Positions 7,244-15,061 of a stretch of 24,283 nucleotides of DNA are shown in pieces (position 1 is the stretch's first letter; every line of letters starts with the position of its first letter). Under the pieces are notes generated by a model. It was not told where the DNA came from. It saw only the letters and a program-made list of their open reading frames with translations, and searched no databases. The translations under genes and the position numbers were made by a program. The stretch is from Bacillota bacterium (GTDB lineage Bacteria; Bacillota; Clostridia; Christensenellales; CAG-138). The stretch is from positions 1 through 24,283 of the forward strand of contig JAEYLA010000314.1 in NCBI GenBank assembly GCA_023461495.1. Direction: 5' to 3'.

Positions 7244-7289
7244 TGTTTTGCTGTTCCATCCGCGTATGTTATGAAAGGGGGACTTCTTC

Positions 7290-8858
7290 TTGACTCAACC
7301 GGCTGTAAATGCCATCTGTATCCGCAATGTCACCAAAACATTCGGCTCGGTATGCGCAAACGACAGGGTCTGCCTCGATGTTGCCCGTGGCGAAATCTTA
7401 GCGCTTTTGGGTGAAAACGGCTCAGGCAAGACGACCTTGATGAACATGCTTTCCGGCATCTATTTCCCGGACAGTGGGGAAATCTATGTCGACGGCAAAG
7501 AAGTGGTGATTCGTTCTCCGAAGGATGCCTTTGATCTTGGCATCGGCATGATCCACCAGCATTTCAAATTGGTGGATGTATTGACTGCGGCGGAGAACGT
7601 CGTTTTAGGCCTGCCCGGCGGCATGCACGTCAACCGTAGGGCGCTCGCCAACGAAATCCGTGAGATCAGCAGCCGGTACGGCTTTGAGATTGACCCCAAC
7701 AAAAAAATCTATAACATGTCTGTGAGCGAAAAGCAGACAGTGGAGATCATCAAGGTGCTCTACCGCGGCGCAAACACGCTCATACTCGATGAACCTACCG
7801 CCGTTTTGACGCCGCAGGAAACGGAAAAGCTGTTTAAAATCCTGCGCAACATGAAGGCGGACAATAAGGCGATCATCATCATCACGCATAAGCTCAATGA
7901 GGTGCTGGCGATTTCCGACCGCGTCTCTATCCTGCGAAAGGGCTGCTGCATCGATACCGTGGAAACGAAGGATGCAAACGCGCAGTCCCTGACGGAAGCG
8001 ATGGTGGGGCGCAGCGTCAGCCTCGCGATTGCGCGCGAGAAAATGGAGCATACACCCGAACGGCTTAAAATCAAGGGACTCACCTGCGTGAATTCCGAGC
8101 ATGTCAAAGCGCTCGACAATGTCAGCTTTACGCTCAAGGCGGGCGAAATCCTCGGCGTTGCAGGCATTGCGGGAAGCGGCCAGAAAGAGCTGTGCGAGGC
8201 CATTGCGGGGCTTTACCCCATACAGTCCGGCGAAATCCTCTATTGCGACGAAGAAAAAGGCACCTCTGAAAACCTTGCGGGCAAGAGCCCAACGGAAATC
8301 ATCCGCCACGGCGTCGCCATGGCGTTTGTGCCGGAGGATCGCCTGGGTATGGGGCTTGTCGCTTCCATGGATATGGTTGACAACGTCATGCTCAAAAGCT
8401 ACAAGACCAACAAGGGCATGTTTGTAGACCGCAAGTCTCCCAGGAAGCTTGCTGAAGAGCTCATCGAGCGCCTTGAAATCGTCACCCCCGGCACTGCAAC
8501 GCCGGTCCGCCGTCTTTCCGGCGGCAATGTGCAGAAGGTGCTTCTGGGGCGCGAGATCGCAAGCGGCCCATCCGTGCTCGTTGTCGCTTACCCTGTACGG
8601 GGGCTCGACATCAATTCCTCATACAAGATCTATGACCTGTTGAACGAGCAAAAGAAGCAAGGCGTCGCCGTACTCTTTATCGGAGAGGATCTTGACGTTC
8701 TGCTTGAGATATCCGACCGCCTGCTGGTATTGTGCGGCGGCAAGCTCAGCGGCGTCGTGGATGCAGCAAACACCACCAAGGAAGCGGTAGGCCTGATGAT
8801 GGTACATGTGGATGAAGAAAAGGCGAAGCATGGCTTCGGGGAAGGAGAGGCAAAATGA
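7290..8858 (+). CDS. Nucleoside-type ABC transporter ATPase with two nucleotide-binding domains
   Basis: Cytoplasmic energising subunit of the BMP transporter (YufO/NupA type), 522 residues. NBD1 has Walker A GENGSGKTT (41-49), Q-loop Gln90, a degenerate signature (MSVSEKQ, about 143-149), Walker B LILDEP (164-169) and switch His200. NBD2 has a degenerate P-loop (GIAGSGQKEL, about 292-301), an intact signature (LSGGNVQ, about 408-414) and an altered Walker B (VLVVAYPVRGLD). Thus one composite ATP site looks competent and the other dead, as in many sugar and nucleoside ATPases of this double type. The start is a TTG at 7290, eight bases after AAAGGGGG (7274-7281); no better in-frame ATG precedes the first beta strand. 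It overlaps the next gene by four bases (ATGA), showing translational coupling. Confidence 0.93.
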   Translation: MTQPAVNAICIRNVTKTFGSVCANDRVCLDVARGEILALLGENGSGKTTLMNMLSGIYFPDSGEIYVDGKEVVIRSPKDAFDLGIGMIHQHFKLVDVLTAAENVVLGLPGGMHVNRRALANEIREISSRYGFEIDPNKKIYNMSVSEKQTVEIIKVLYRGANTLILDEPTAVLTPQETEKLFKILRNMKADNKAIIIITHKLNEVLAISDRVSILRKGCCIDTVETKDANAQSLTEAMVGRSVSLAIAREKMEHTPERLKIKGLTCVNSEHVKALDNVSFTLKAGEILGVAGIAGSGQKELCEAIAGLYPIQSGEILYCDEEKGTSENLAGKSPTEIIRHGVAMAFVPEDRLGMGLVASMDMVDNVMLKSYKTNKGMFVDRKSPRKLAEELIERLEIVTPGTATPVRRLSGGNVQKVLLGREIASGPSVLVVAYPVRGLDINSSYKIYDLLNEQKKQGVAVLFIGEDLDVLLEISDRLLVLCGGKLSGVVDAANTTKEAVGLMMVHVDEEKAKHGFGEGEAK

Positions 8859-9955
8859 GCAAGCAAATCAAGAAAGCCTCCCAGGAGCCGTTTATCCGCA
8901 TGGTTAAGCGGGATACCATCCCGCGCAACAAGGCGATCCTCATCCGCGTCATCGCGGTGTTGGGCGCATTGCTGACAGGCGCGCTGATCATACTGGCATT
9001 AGGGCATAACCCGATTGCCGTATATAAGGATATGATCGTGGGCAGCGTGGGCAGCAATACGGCACTACTCGAAACCATCCGCATCGCGATTCCTCTGTTG
9101 GTGACATCCCTTGGCATCTCCCTGGCATTCAAAATGCGCTTCTGGAACATCGGCGCGGAAGGGCAGATTTTGGTCGGCGCGATGGCCGCAAGTTATTTTG
9201 CACTGTTTCAGTACCAGGCGATTCCGCGTGTGCCGCTGCTGCTCATCATGGCGGTCGTCGCGGTGCTCGCAGGCGGCTTGTGGGGGTTGATCCCCGCGCT
9301 CTTCAAGGCCAAATGGAACACAAACGAGACGCTCTTTACCCTGATGCTCAACTACATTGCGCTCGCATTCCTTGCGTATCTCCAGAACGGTCCGTGGAAG
9401 GATCCGGCCCTGCGCGGGTTCCCCAAAATTGCTATGTTCACGGAGGTTGCAAAGCTGCCTAAGGTGTTTGGCGTGCATATCGGCTGGATCATAGCGCTTA
9501 TCTTGGTGGTGCTGGTGGGTATTTATATGACCCGCACCAAGCAGGGCTATGAAATCGCAGTCGTGGGCGAGAGCAAAAGCACCGCAAAATATGCGGGCAT
9601 GAATGTGGGCCGCGTTATTACCCGCACCATGTTCCTTTCGGGCGCGCTCGCAGGCCTTGTCGGCTTCATCCAGTGTTCGGGCGCCGACTATACCATCACG
9701 GATACGACAGCGGGCGGCGTCGGCTTCACGGCGATCACCGTTGCGTGGCTAAGTAAGCTCAATCCCTATGTGATGCTGCTTGTGGCCTTTGCGATTGCCG
9801 TGCTCGAAAAGGGCGCAAACAAAATCCAGACCACATTCAAAATCCCCGCCTCCGCGGCGGAGGTGCTCACGGGCATTATCCTCTTCTTCATGCTCGGGTG
9901 CGAGTTCTTCATCAACTACAGGCTCATATTCCGCGGCAGAAAGGAGCGCAAATAA
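8855..9955 (+). CDS. Nucleoside-type ABC transporter permease 1 (YufP-like)
   Basis: Integral membrane subunit of the BMP transporter, 366 residues with about eight to ten hydrophobic segments after a basic N-terminus that stays in the cytoplasm. The family signature region FKMRFWNIGAEGQILVGAMAA (split around residues 90-110) is clear, and KWNTNETLFTLMLNYIAL is also typical. The conserved loop with ESKSTAKYAGMNVGR (about 233-247) probably contacts the ATPase. The ATG overlaps the ATPase stop codon (ATGA), with GGAGAGG shortly upstream. It should pair with the next gene product as a heterodimeric channel. Confidence 0.92.
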   Translation: MSKQIKKASQEPFIRMVKRDTIPRNKAILIRVIAVLGALLTGALIILALGHNPIAVYKDMIVGSVGSNTALLETIRIAIPLLVTSLGISLAFKMRFWNIGAEGQILVGAMAASYFALFQYQAIPRVPLLLIMAVVAVLAGGLWGLIPALFKAKWNTNETLFTLMLNYIALAFLAYLQNGPWKDPALRGFPKIAMFTEVAKLPKVFGVHIGWIIALILVVLVGIYMTRTKQGYEIAVVGESKSTAKYAGMNVGRVITRTMFLSGALAGLVGFIQCSGADYTITDTTAGGVGFTAITVAWLSKLNPYVMLLVAFAIAVLEKGANKIQTTFKIPASAAEVLTGIILFFMLGCEFFINYRLIFRGRKERK

Positions 9956-10932
9956 TGGATTTGATTATCAACCTTCTCAATGCTGCGGTATTGGCGGGCA
10001 CGCCCCTGCTCCTTGGCACGTTGGGTGAGATTTTAACGGAGAAATCCGGCAACCTTAACCTGGGTGTTGAGGGTATGATGTTCATGGGCGGCATCGCAGG
10101 CCTTGCGTCCTCGTTCTACTATGAGGCGGCGGCGGGCGCGGCTGCAAACGGCTTTGTCTCCGCCCTGTTCGCGGTGCTCGGCGCATTCGCGTGCGGCGCG
10201 TTCGGCGCGCTCCTCTACAGCTTTTTGACGGTCACGCTTCGCGCGAACCAGAACGTTACGGGCCTCACGCTGACGATATTCGGCACGGGCTTTGCAAACT
10301 TCTTCGGCGAGCACATGGCGTTAAAGGCGGGCGGCTATGCGGCCGTATCGGATATCACAAAGGCGGCGTTCGGAAACCTGAACTTTCCCGGACTTTCCAA
10401 TATCCCGTATCTTGGCAAGCTGCTTTTCAGCTATAACTTTGTCGTGTATCTCGGCATCGTCATTGCGCTCATCCTCGCCTGGTTCCTGGGCCGTACGCGC
10501 ACGGGCCTTAATCTGAGGGCCGTTGGCGAAAGCCCGGCGACGGCGGATGCGGCGGGTCTGAACGTGGCACGCTATAAGTATCTGGCTACCTGCATCGGCG
10601 GCGGCATCTGCGGCCTGGGCGGCATGTATGTGACGATGGTCACCTGCAAGGGCGTCTGGGTGCACAACAGCATCAACGGCCAGGGCTGGATTGCGGTGGC
10701 GCTCGTTATCTTTGCCGCGTGGAGTCCTCTCAGGGGGCTCTTAGGCGCGCTGGTATTCGGTGGCCTTTCCATCATGCGCATGTATGTGAATCTGGGCATC
10801 CCCATGCAGATTTACGATATGCTTCCGTTTGTGGCGACGGTGCTCGTGCTGATCTTGAGCAGCATCAAGGAAAGCCGTGAGCATGCGCAGCCCAAGTCCT
10901 GCGGTAACAACTACTTCCGCGAGGAACGATAG
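9955..10932 (+). CDS. Nucleoside-type ABC transporter permease 2 (YufQ-like)
   Basis: Second channel subunit, 325 residues, very hydrophobic. Motifs include GTLGEILTEKSGNLNLGVEG near the N-terminus (about 20-40), LRANQNVTGLTLTIFGTGF, and the ATPase-contact loop RAVGESPATADAAGLNVARYK (about 185-205). The frame extends upstream to 9898, but the ATG at 9955 overlaps the stop of permease 1 by one base (TAATG) and has AAAGGAG (9940-9946) nine bases before it, so that start is chosen. It completes the four-gene importer. A hairpin separates it from serC. Confidence 0.92.
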   Translation: MDLIINLLNAAVLAGTPLLLGTLGEILTEKSGNLNLGVEGMMFMGGIAGLASSFYYEAAAGAAANGFVSALFAVLGAFACGAFGALLYSFLTVTLRANQNVTGLTLTIFGTGFANFFGEHMALKAGGYAAVSDITKAAFGNLNFPGLSNIPYLGKLLFSYNFVVYLGIVIALILAWFLGRTRTGLNLRAVGESPATADAAGLNVARYKYLATCIGGGICGLGGMYVTMVTCKGVWVHNSINGQGWIAVALVIFAAWSPLRGLLGALVFGGLSIMRMYVNLGIPMQIYDMLPFVATVLVLILSSIKESREHAQPKSCGNNYFREER

Positions 10933-10942
10933 CAACCTGTTA

Positions 10943-10980
10943 TTGACGGCGCGCATCCGTGTTGTGGGGCGCGCCGTTGA
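10943..10980 (+). other. Intercistronic hairpin before serC
   Basis: ACGGCGCGC (10946-10954) pairs with GCGCGCCGT (10969-10977), and the stem extends three more pairs through two wobbles. A-rich rather than T-rich sequence follows, so it is not a standard terminator. RNA stabilisation, processing or weak termination are possible. Confidence 0.5.
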
Positions 10981-11020
10981 GAAAATGAAGCTACAATAAC
11001 ATCACAAAGGAGTGAGCATT

Positions 11021-12100
11021 ATGTCCTACGACCGTATCTTTAACTTCTCGGCTGGCCCCTCCATGCTCCCGCAGTCCGTGCTGGAGACCGCAAGGGACGA
11101 AATGATGAACTACCATGGTTCCGGAATGAGCGTCATGGAAATGAGCCACCGCTCCAAAGTGTACGATGAGATCATCGTCTCTGCGCAGGCGCTTCTGCGC
11201 GAGGTCATGGGGATTCCCGACAACTACAAGGTACTCTTCCTGCAGGGCGGCGCGACGCTGCAGTTTGCCATGGTGCCCATGAACCTGCTGAAAACAGGCA
11301 AGGCGGACTATATCGTCACCGGCCAGTTCTCGGGCAAGGCATACGAAGAAGCGCAGAAGTACGGCGCCATCAACCTCGCCGCCACCACCAAGAAGGAAAA
11401 CTTCAGCCGCATTCCGCAGCAGGATGAACTCAAGCTCGATCCCGAGGCGGATTATGTGCACATCTGCTATAACAACACCATATTCGGCACCAAGTGGAAC
11501 TACATCCCGGATACCGGCGATGTGCCCCTGGTTGCGGATATGTCCAGCTGCATTCTTTCCGTGCCCATCGACGTATCAAAGTTCGGCCTCATCTATGCAG
11601 GCGCGCAGAAGAACGTTGCGCCCGCGGGCCTTACAATCGTCATCGTGCGCGAGGACCTGCTGCGCAGCGATCTGCCCGCGTATGTGCCCACCATGTGCAA
11701 CTACAAGATCATGGCGGACAACGATTCCATGTACAACACCCCTTCCTGCTACCCGATCTATATCTGCAAGCTCGTGCTTGAATGGATCAAGGAAATGGGC
11801 GGCCTCACCGCCATGCAGGCCCATAACGAGAAGAAGGCCGCGATCCTCTATGATTACTTGGATCAGAGCAAGCTCTTCAAAAGCCCGGTTTCCAAGGAGA
11901 GCCGCTCCATAATGAATGCGACCTTCCGCGCCGAAAGCGATGAAGTGAACGACGCGTTCGTCAAGGCCGCATCCAAGGCCGGCATGGTCAACTTGAAGGG
12001 CCACCGCGTAGTGGGCGGCATGCGTGCGTCCATCTACAATGCCATGCCCATTGAAGGGGTGGAAGCGCTCGTTGCCTTCATGAAGGAATTCGACAAGTAA
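11021..12100 (+). CDS. serC: Phosphoserine aminotransferase
   Basis: PLP enzyme that transaminates 3-phosphohydroxypyruvate with glutamate to give 3-phosphoserine, the second step of serine synthesis. The 359-residue length is standard. The N-terminus FNFSAGPSMLP and the motif MSVMEMSHRS (about 36-45) are diagnostic. QGGATLQFAMVP (about 75-86) contributes to PLP phosphate binding, and the Schiff-base lysine is Lys197 in GAQKNVAPAG. ADMSSCILS with the PLP-ring Asp lies before it. ATG at 11021 is eight bases after AAAGGAG (11006-11012); a GTG at 11012 overlaps that ribosome site and is rejected. The next gene, serA, supplies its substrate. The phosphatase SerB is not in the window. Confidence 0.97.
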   Translation: MSYDRIFNFSAGPSMLPQSVLETARDEMMNYHGSGMSVMEMSHRSKVYDEIIVSAQALLREVMGIPDNYKVLFLQGGATLQFAMVPMNLLKTGKADYIVTGQFSGKAYEEAQKYGAINLAATTKKENFSRIPQQDELKLDPEADYVHICYNNTIFGTKWNYIPDTGDVPLVADMSSCILSVPIDVSKFGLIYAGAQKNVAPAGLTIVIVREDLLRSDLPAYVPTMCNYKIMADNDSMYNTPSCYPIYICKLVLEWIKEMGGLTAMQAHNEKKAAILYDYLDQSKLFKSPVSKESRSIMNATFRAESDEVNDAFVKAASKAGMVNLKGHRVVGGMRASIYNAMPIEGVEALVAFMKEFDK

Positions 12101-12112
12101 ATGCATGATTCG

Positions 12113-12136
12113 GGCGGCGGAACAGCTTCCGCCGCC
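12113..12136 (+). other. Perfect hairpin between serC and serA
   Basis: GGCGGCGGAA (12113-12122) and TTCCGCCGCC (12127-12136) form a perfect ten-bp stem with a four-base loop, starting 12 bases after the serC stop. No T-run follows, so strong termination is not expected. A perfect TTGACA at 12172-12177 lies downstream but has no good -10 at the right distance. Confidence 0.5.
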
Positions 12137-12224
12137 TCCATTCCGGCCGGCAATCCAAGCCGGGTCGCCATTTGACAACGGCGTCATGGCGAAAAATTAC
12201 TGTAAAATGAAAAGGAGAACACAT

Positions 12225-13139
12225 ATGCTGCGTGTTTTGGCAAGCGACGGCATGGAAAAGAATGCCGTAAAAGCCCTGCAGGAGCTCGGATGCGAGGTCG
12301 TGGAGCAGTTTTATGAGCCCGAAGCGCTCATGGAGCAGGTCAAAGAGTACGACGTACTGGTTGTGCGTTCCGCCACCAAGGTGCGCGAACCCATCATTGA
12401 CGCCGCGTGCGAAACGGGCAGGCTCAAGCTCATCATCCGCGGCGGCGTGGGCGTGGACAATATCGATGTTGCGTATGCGCGCGCAAAGGGCATTGAAGTC
12501 TGCAATACGCCGGAAGCGTCCTCCGCTTCCGTTGCGGAGCTTGCGATCGGCCATATGTTTGCGCTGGCCCGCTTCATCGGCATCGCCAATGTTACCATGC
12601 GCCAGGGCGTGTGGGAAAAGAAAGCGTACAAGGGCACGGAAATTGCCGGAAAAACGCTGGGGCTTATCGGCATTGGCCGCATTGCGCGGGAGACCGGCAA
12701 GCGCGCCGCGGCGCTCGGCATGAACGTCATCTACACCAACCGCTCCGGCCATCAGCCGGAATATGATCCCTATGTGCGCTATGAGCTTGACGAGCTGCTG
12801 GCAAAGTCCGACTTTGTCTCGCTGCATACGCCCGGCCCCAAGGGCAGCCCCGCGATTCTTTCAGCCGAAAAGATCGCGCTGATGAAGAACGGCGCGATTC
12901 TCATCAACACCGGCCGCGGCAACATGGTGGATGTGGAAGCGGTGCTCGATGCGCTCGATTCCGGCAAGCTGCGCGGTTATGGCGTGGACGTCTATGCGGA
13001 AGAACCCTGCAAGGACGAACGCCTCCTTTCCCACCCGAAGGTCAGCATGACGCCGCACGTGGGCGGCTCCACCGTGGAAGCGCAGCAGCGTATCGGCGAA
13101 GAGATCGTGGCGCATATCCGCCGCGTGTTCGCGCTGTAA
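12225..13139 (+). CDS. serA: D-3-phosphoglycerate dehydrogenase, short form
   Basis: NAD-dependent dehydrogenase oxidising 3-phosphoglycerate to 3-phosphohydroxypyruvate, the first step of serine synthesis. At 304 residues it is the short form that lacks the C-terminal ACT domain, so allosteric serine inhibition through that domain is not expected. The Rossmann motif GLIGIGRIAR is at about 146-155. The catalytic triad is visible as Arg231 (INTGRGNMVD), Glu260 (VYAEEP) and His278 (PHVGGS). The substrate loop IRGGVGVDNID (71-81) is intact. The frame is open from 12105, but ATG 12225 is six bases from AAAAGGAGA and gives the family's normal N-terminus. SerA relatives include other 2-hydroxyacid dehydrogenases; the adjacent serC makes the assignment strong. 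Confidence 0.95.
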   Translation: MLRVLASDGMEKNAVKALQELGCEVVEQFYEPEALMEQVKEYDVLVVRSATKVREPIIDAACETGRLKLIIRGGVGVDNIDVAYARAKGIEVCNTPEASSASVAELAIGHMFALARFIGIANVTMRQGVWEKKAYKGTEIAGKTLGLIGIGRIARETGKRAAALGMNVIYTNRSGHQPEYDPYVRYELDELLAKSDFVSLHTPGPKGSPAILSAEKIALMKNGAILINTGRGNMVDVEAVLDALDSGKLRGYGVDVYAEEPCKDERLLSHPKVSMTPHVGGSTVEAQQRIGEEIVAHIRRVFAL

Positions 13140-13191
13140 GAGGCCATACTGCGCAAACCTCCGGAAAGGAGTTCCGAAAACAAGAGCATAA

Positions 13192-13228
13192 AAAGGCGCT
13201 GATGCATGGTGCATCAGCGCCTTTCTTA
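13192..13228 (+). terminator. Terminator after serA
   Basis: A perfect 15-bp stem (13192-13206 with 13210-13224) surrounds the three-base loop TGG. An A-run precedes it and TTTCTT follows. It closes the serine operon. Confidence 0.9.
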
Positions 13229-13282
13229 TACGCATATGTGAATATATATTCAATATCATGATTTTAATTAATAAAAATACAG

Positions 13283-13315
13283 ATTTGTTGCAAAAAGGGG
13301 TTGATTTATTGCAAA
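13283..13315. promoter_or_regulatory. Paired direct repeats over the amino-acid transporter promoter
   Basis: ATTTGTTGCAAA (13283-13294) and ATTTATTGCAAA (13304-13315) differ at one base and start 21 bp apart, two helical turns. The second copy overlaps the -35 hexamer and spacer. Same-face binding of a regulator that represses or activates this promoter is inferred. Confidence 0.5.
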
Positions 13316-13328
13316 TACATAGTATACT
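13301..13328 (+). promoter_or_regulatory. Promoter of the amino-acid binding lipoprotein gene
   Basis: TTGATT (13301-13306) and TATACT (13323-13328) are separated by 16 bp. The predicted leader is about 30 nt. Confidence 0.65.
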
Positions 13329-13363
13329 TATGCAAAGAAGCATTTTGAAAGGAAGAAAAGAAG

Positions 13364-14158
13364 ATGAAGAAGTTATATAAAGTCATCGCTCTGATGCTTG
13401 CCGTTGCCCTCGGCATACTCGCATTTGCGGCATGCAAGCCGGCGGAACAGGCGGCGGGCACCCCCAATATCGATAAGATCAAGAAGGCGGGCAAGCTCGT
13501 CATACTCACCAGCTCCGGTTTTGCACCCTTTGAATATCTGGGTACAAACAACGAAGTGGCAGGCGTAGACATTGACATCGCACAGGCCATTGCCGATGAA
13601 ATCGGCGTGAAGCTTGAAGTGGTGGATATGGACTTTGACGGCATCGTCATGGCTGTGCAGAGCGGCAAGGGCGACCTTGGCGTAGCGGGCATCACCGCAA
13701 ACGACGAGCGCAGGCAGAACGTTGATTTTTCCATCAACTATGTAGACGCCGCGCAGGTCATTATCGTGCCCGAGGGCAGCGCAATCAAGTCTGCAGCGGA
13801 TCTTGCGGGCAAGAACATCGGCGTGCAGATGGGCACCACCGGAGACGTTTATGTGACGGATGAGGTCGGCGCAGGCCAGGTAATGCGCTATAAAACCGGC
13901 CCCGATGCCGGCGCTGAGCTTGCAAACGGCAAGATCGACGCGGTGGTCATCGACGAAATGCCCGCCAAGCAGATCGCCGAAGCCAACAAAGGCCTCGTTG
14001 TGCTCGAAGAACCCCTTACCGAAGAGCAGTACGCCATCGCGCTGAAAAAGGATGCAACCGATCTGAAGACGGTTGTGGATAAAGTTGTGCAGAAGATGAT
14101 CGACGACGGCTCCGTCGCCAAGCTGATTGAAGAACACAAGGTAGCGTCCGGTTCCTGA
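13364..14158 (+). CDS. Polar amino-acid ABC transporter substrate-binding lipoprotein
   Basis: Extracellular lipoprotein of the SBP_bac_3 family (glutamine, cystine, arginine, histidine binders), 264 residues. The signal ends in FAAC with Cys24 as lipobox cysteine. The mature domain begins GKLVILTSSGFAPFEYLG (about 43-60), where the family binds the side-chain end of the ligand. VAGVDIDIAQAIADEIG and DFDGIVMAVQSGKGDLGVAGIT follow in the expected order. DERRQNVDFSINYVDAAQ carries the Arg that usually contacts the ligand carboxylate, and GKNIGVQMGTTGDVY is the usual second-lobe loop. AAAGGAAG (13348-13355) is eight bases from the ATG. The specific amino acid cannot be fixed from sequence. Its permease and ATPase follow after a strong hairpin and a second promoter. 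Confidence 0.93.
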   Translation: MKKLYKVIALMLAVALGILAFAACKPAEQAAGTPNIDKIKKAGKLVILTSSGFAPFEYLGTNNEVAGVDIDIAQAIADEIGVKLEVVDMDFDGIVMAVQSGKGDLGVAGITANDERRQNVDFSINYVDAAQVIIVPEGSAIKSAADLAGKNIGVQMGTTGDVYVTDEVGAGQVMRYKTGPDAGAELANGKIDAVVIDEMPAKQIAEANKGLVVLEEPLTEEQYAIALKKDATDLKTVVDKVVQKMIDDGSVAKLIEEHKVASGS

Positions 14159-14177
14159 TTGGGAATGTTGTATGAAA

Positions 14178-14204
14178 CGGGCCGCAGGCATTGCCTGCGG
14201 CCCG
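14178..14204 (+). terminator. Strong hairpin after the amino-acid binding protein gene
   Basis: CGGGCCGCAGGC (14178-14189) and GCCTGCGGCCCG (14193-14204) form a perfect 12-bp stem with loop ATT. The following bases are not T-rich on this strand (an A-run lies at 14212-14219), so it may act as an mRNA 3' stabiliser or a weak terminator. Confidence 0.55.
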
Positions 14205-14233
14205 CATTCGTAAAAAAAACGGCGTGTTTGCGG

Positions 14234-14261
14234 GGTATCCGGCGTGTGGTATCCGGCATGT
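14234..14261. repeat. Tandem 14-bp direct repeat upstream of the permease promoter
   Basis: GGTATCCGGCGTGT (14234-14247) is followed immediately by GGTATCCGGCATGT (14248-14261), differing at one base. The pair ends ten bases before the -35 hexamer, a typical activator position. A chance duplication cannot be excluded. Confidence 0.45.
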
Positions 14262-14270
14262 AAAACCGCT

Positions 14271-14298
14271 TTGCGCGCGGCGCATAATATAGTATACT
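14271..14298 (+). promoter_or_regulatory. Internal promoter for the amino-acid permease and ATPase
   Basis: TTGCGC (14271-14276) and TATACT (14293-14298) are 16 bp apart, in the gap between binding-protein and permease genes. It would let the membrane subunits be expressed separately. Confidence 0.5.
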
Positions 14299-14365
14299 AA
14301 TACAGGCGCTGTACATTTATGCAAAACAGTATTCCACGCATGGCGCGCCGAAAGAGGGAGGACGT

Positions 14366-15061
14366 ATGTGGGATAATTTCGGCAAGCAGCTTTATGATAA
14401 CATCATCGCCAACAACAGGTGGCTGCTTTATGTAGAGGGGCTTGGCAACACCCTGCTAATAACGCTTGGCGCCGCGGTGCTCGGTATTATCCTTGGCGCG
14501 CTTGTCGCCATCTGTAAGGTGTATGCGCAGCATAACAAGGCGCTGCGCCCGCTCGAGGTAGTCTGTGACGTGTACCTAACGGTGATCCGGGGGACGCCGG
14601 TGATGGTGCAGGTGCTCATTTTTGCGTTTGTGATATTCGCGACGGTGCCGTTTGAATACAGCATCTATGTCGCGGTGCTGGCCTTTGGCATCAATTCCGG
14701 CGCGTATGTGGCGGAAATCATGCGCGCGGGCATCCAGGCCGTGAACCGCGGGCAAACGGAGGCGGGCCGCTCTTTGGGGCTGAGCAACGGCATGACTATG
14801 CGCTTTATCGTGCTTCCGCAGGCCATCAAGAACATTCTGCCCGCCCTTGCCAACGAGGCGATCGTATTGTTGAAGGAAACAGCAATCGTCGGTTATATCG
14901 CCATGAGCGATTTGACGTACATAGGCATGATGGTGCGTACACGTACCTACAGCGTGGTGCCGCTGCTGCTGATTGCGCTCATCTATCTGTTGATCGTCAT
15001 GCTGATGACCTGGGGCCTCAAGAAGCTTGAAAGGAGGCTAAGTAAGAGTGATCACCGTTAA
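14366..15061 (+). CDS. Polar amino-acid ABC transporter permease (HisM/GlnP family)
   Basis: Membrane channel subunit, 231 residues, of normal length for this family. Hydrophobic segments are near 24-50, 70-105, 160-175 and 190-220. The N-terminal half has GLGNTLLITLGAAVLGIILG and VYLTVIRGTPVMVQ, both typical. The ATPase-coupling EAA loop reads EAGRSLGLSNGMTMRFIVLPQA (about 131-152), with the conserved Gly. GGGAGG (14356-14361) is four bases from the ATG. Since only one permease gene is present, the channel is probably a homodimer. It overlaps the ATPase gene by 14 bases. Confidence 0.94.
   Translation: MWDNFGKQLYDNIIANNRWLLYVEGLGNTLLITLGAAVLGIILGALVAICKVYAQHNKALRPLEVVCDVYLTVIRGTPVMVQVLIFAFVIFATVPFEYSIYVAVLAFGINSGAYVAEIMRAGIQAVNRGQTEAGRSLGLSNGMTMRFIVLPQAIKNILPALANEAIVLLKETAIVGYIAMSDLTYIGMMVRTRTYSVVPLLLIALIYLLIVMLMTWGLKKLERRLSKSDHR

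Noticed and set aside
12172..12208. Promoter for serA from perfect TTGACA (12172-12177)
   Set aside because: The only -10-like hexamer, TAAAAT at 12203-12208, is 25 bp away, too far for a normal promoter; nothing suitable lies at 16-18 bp.
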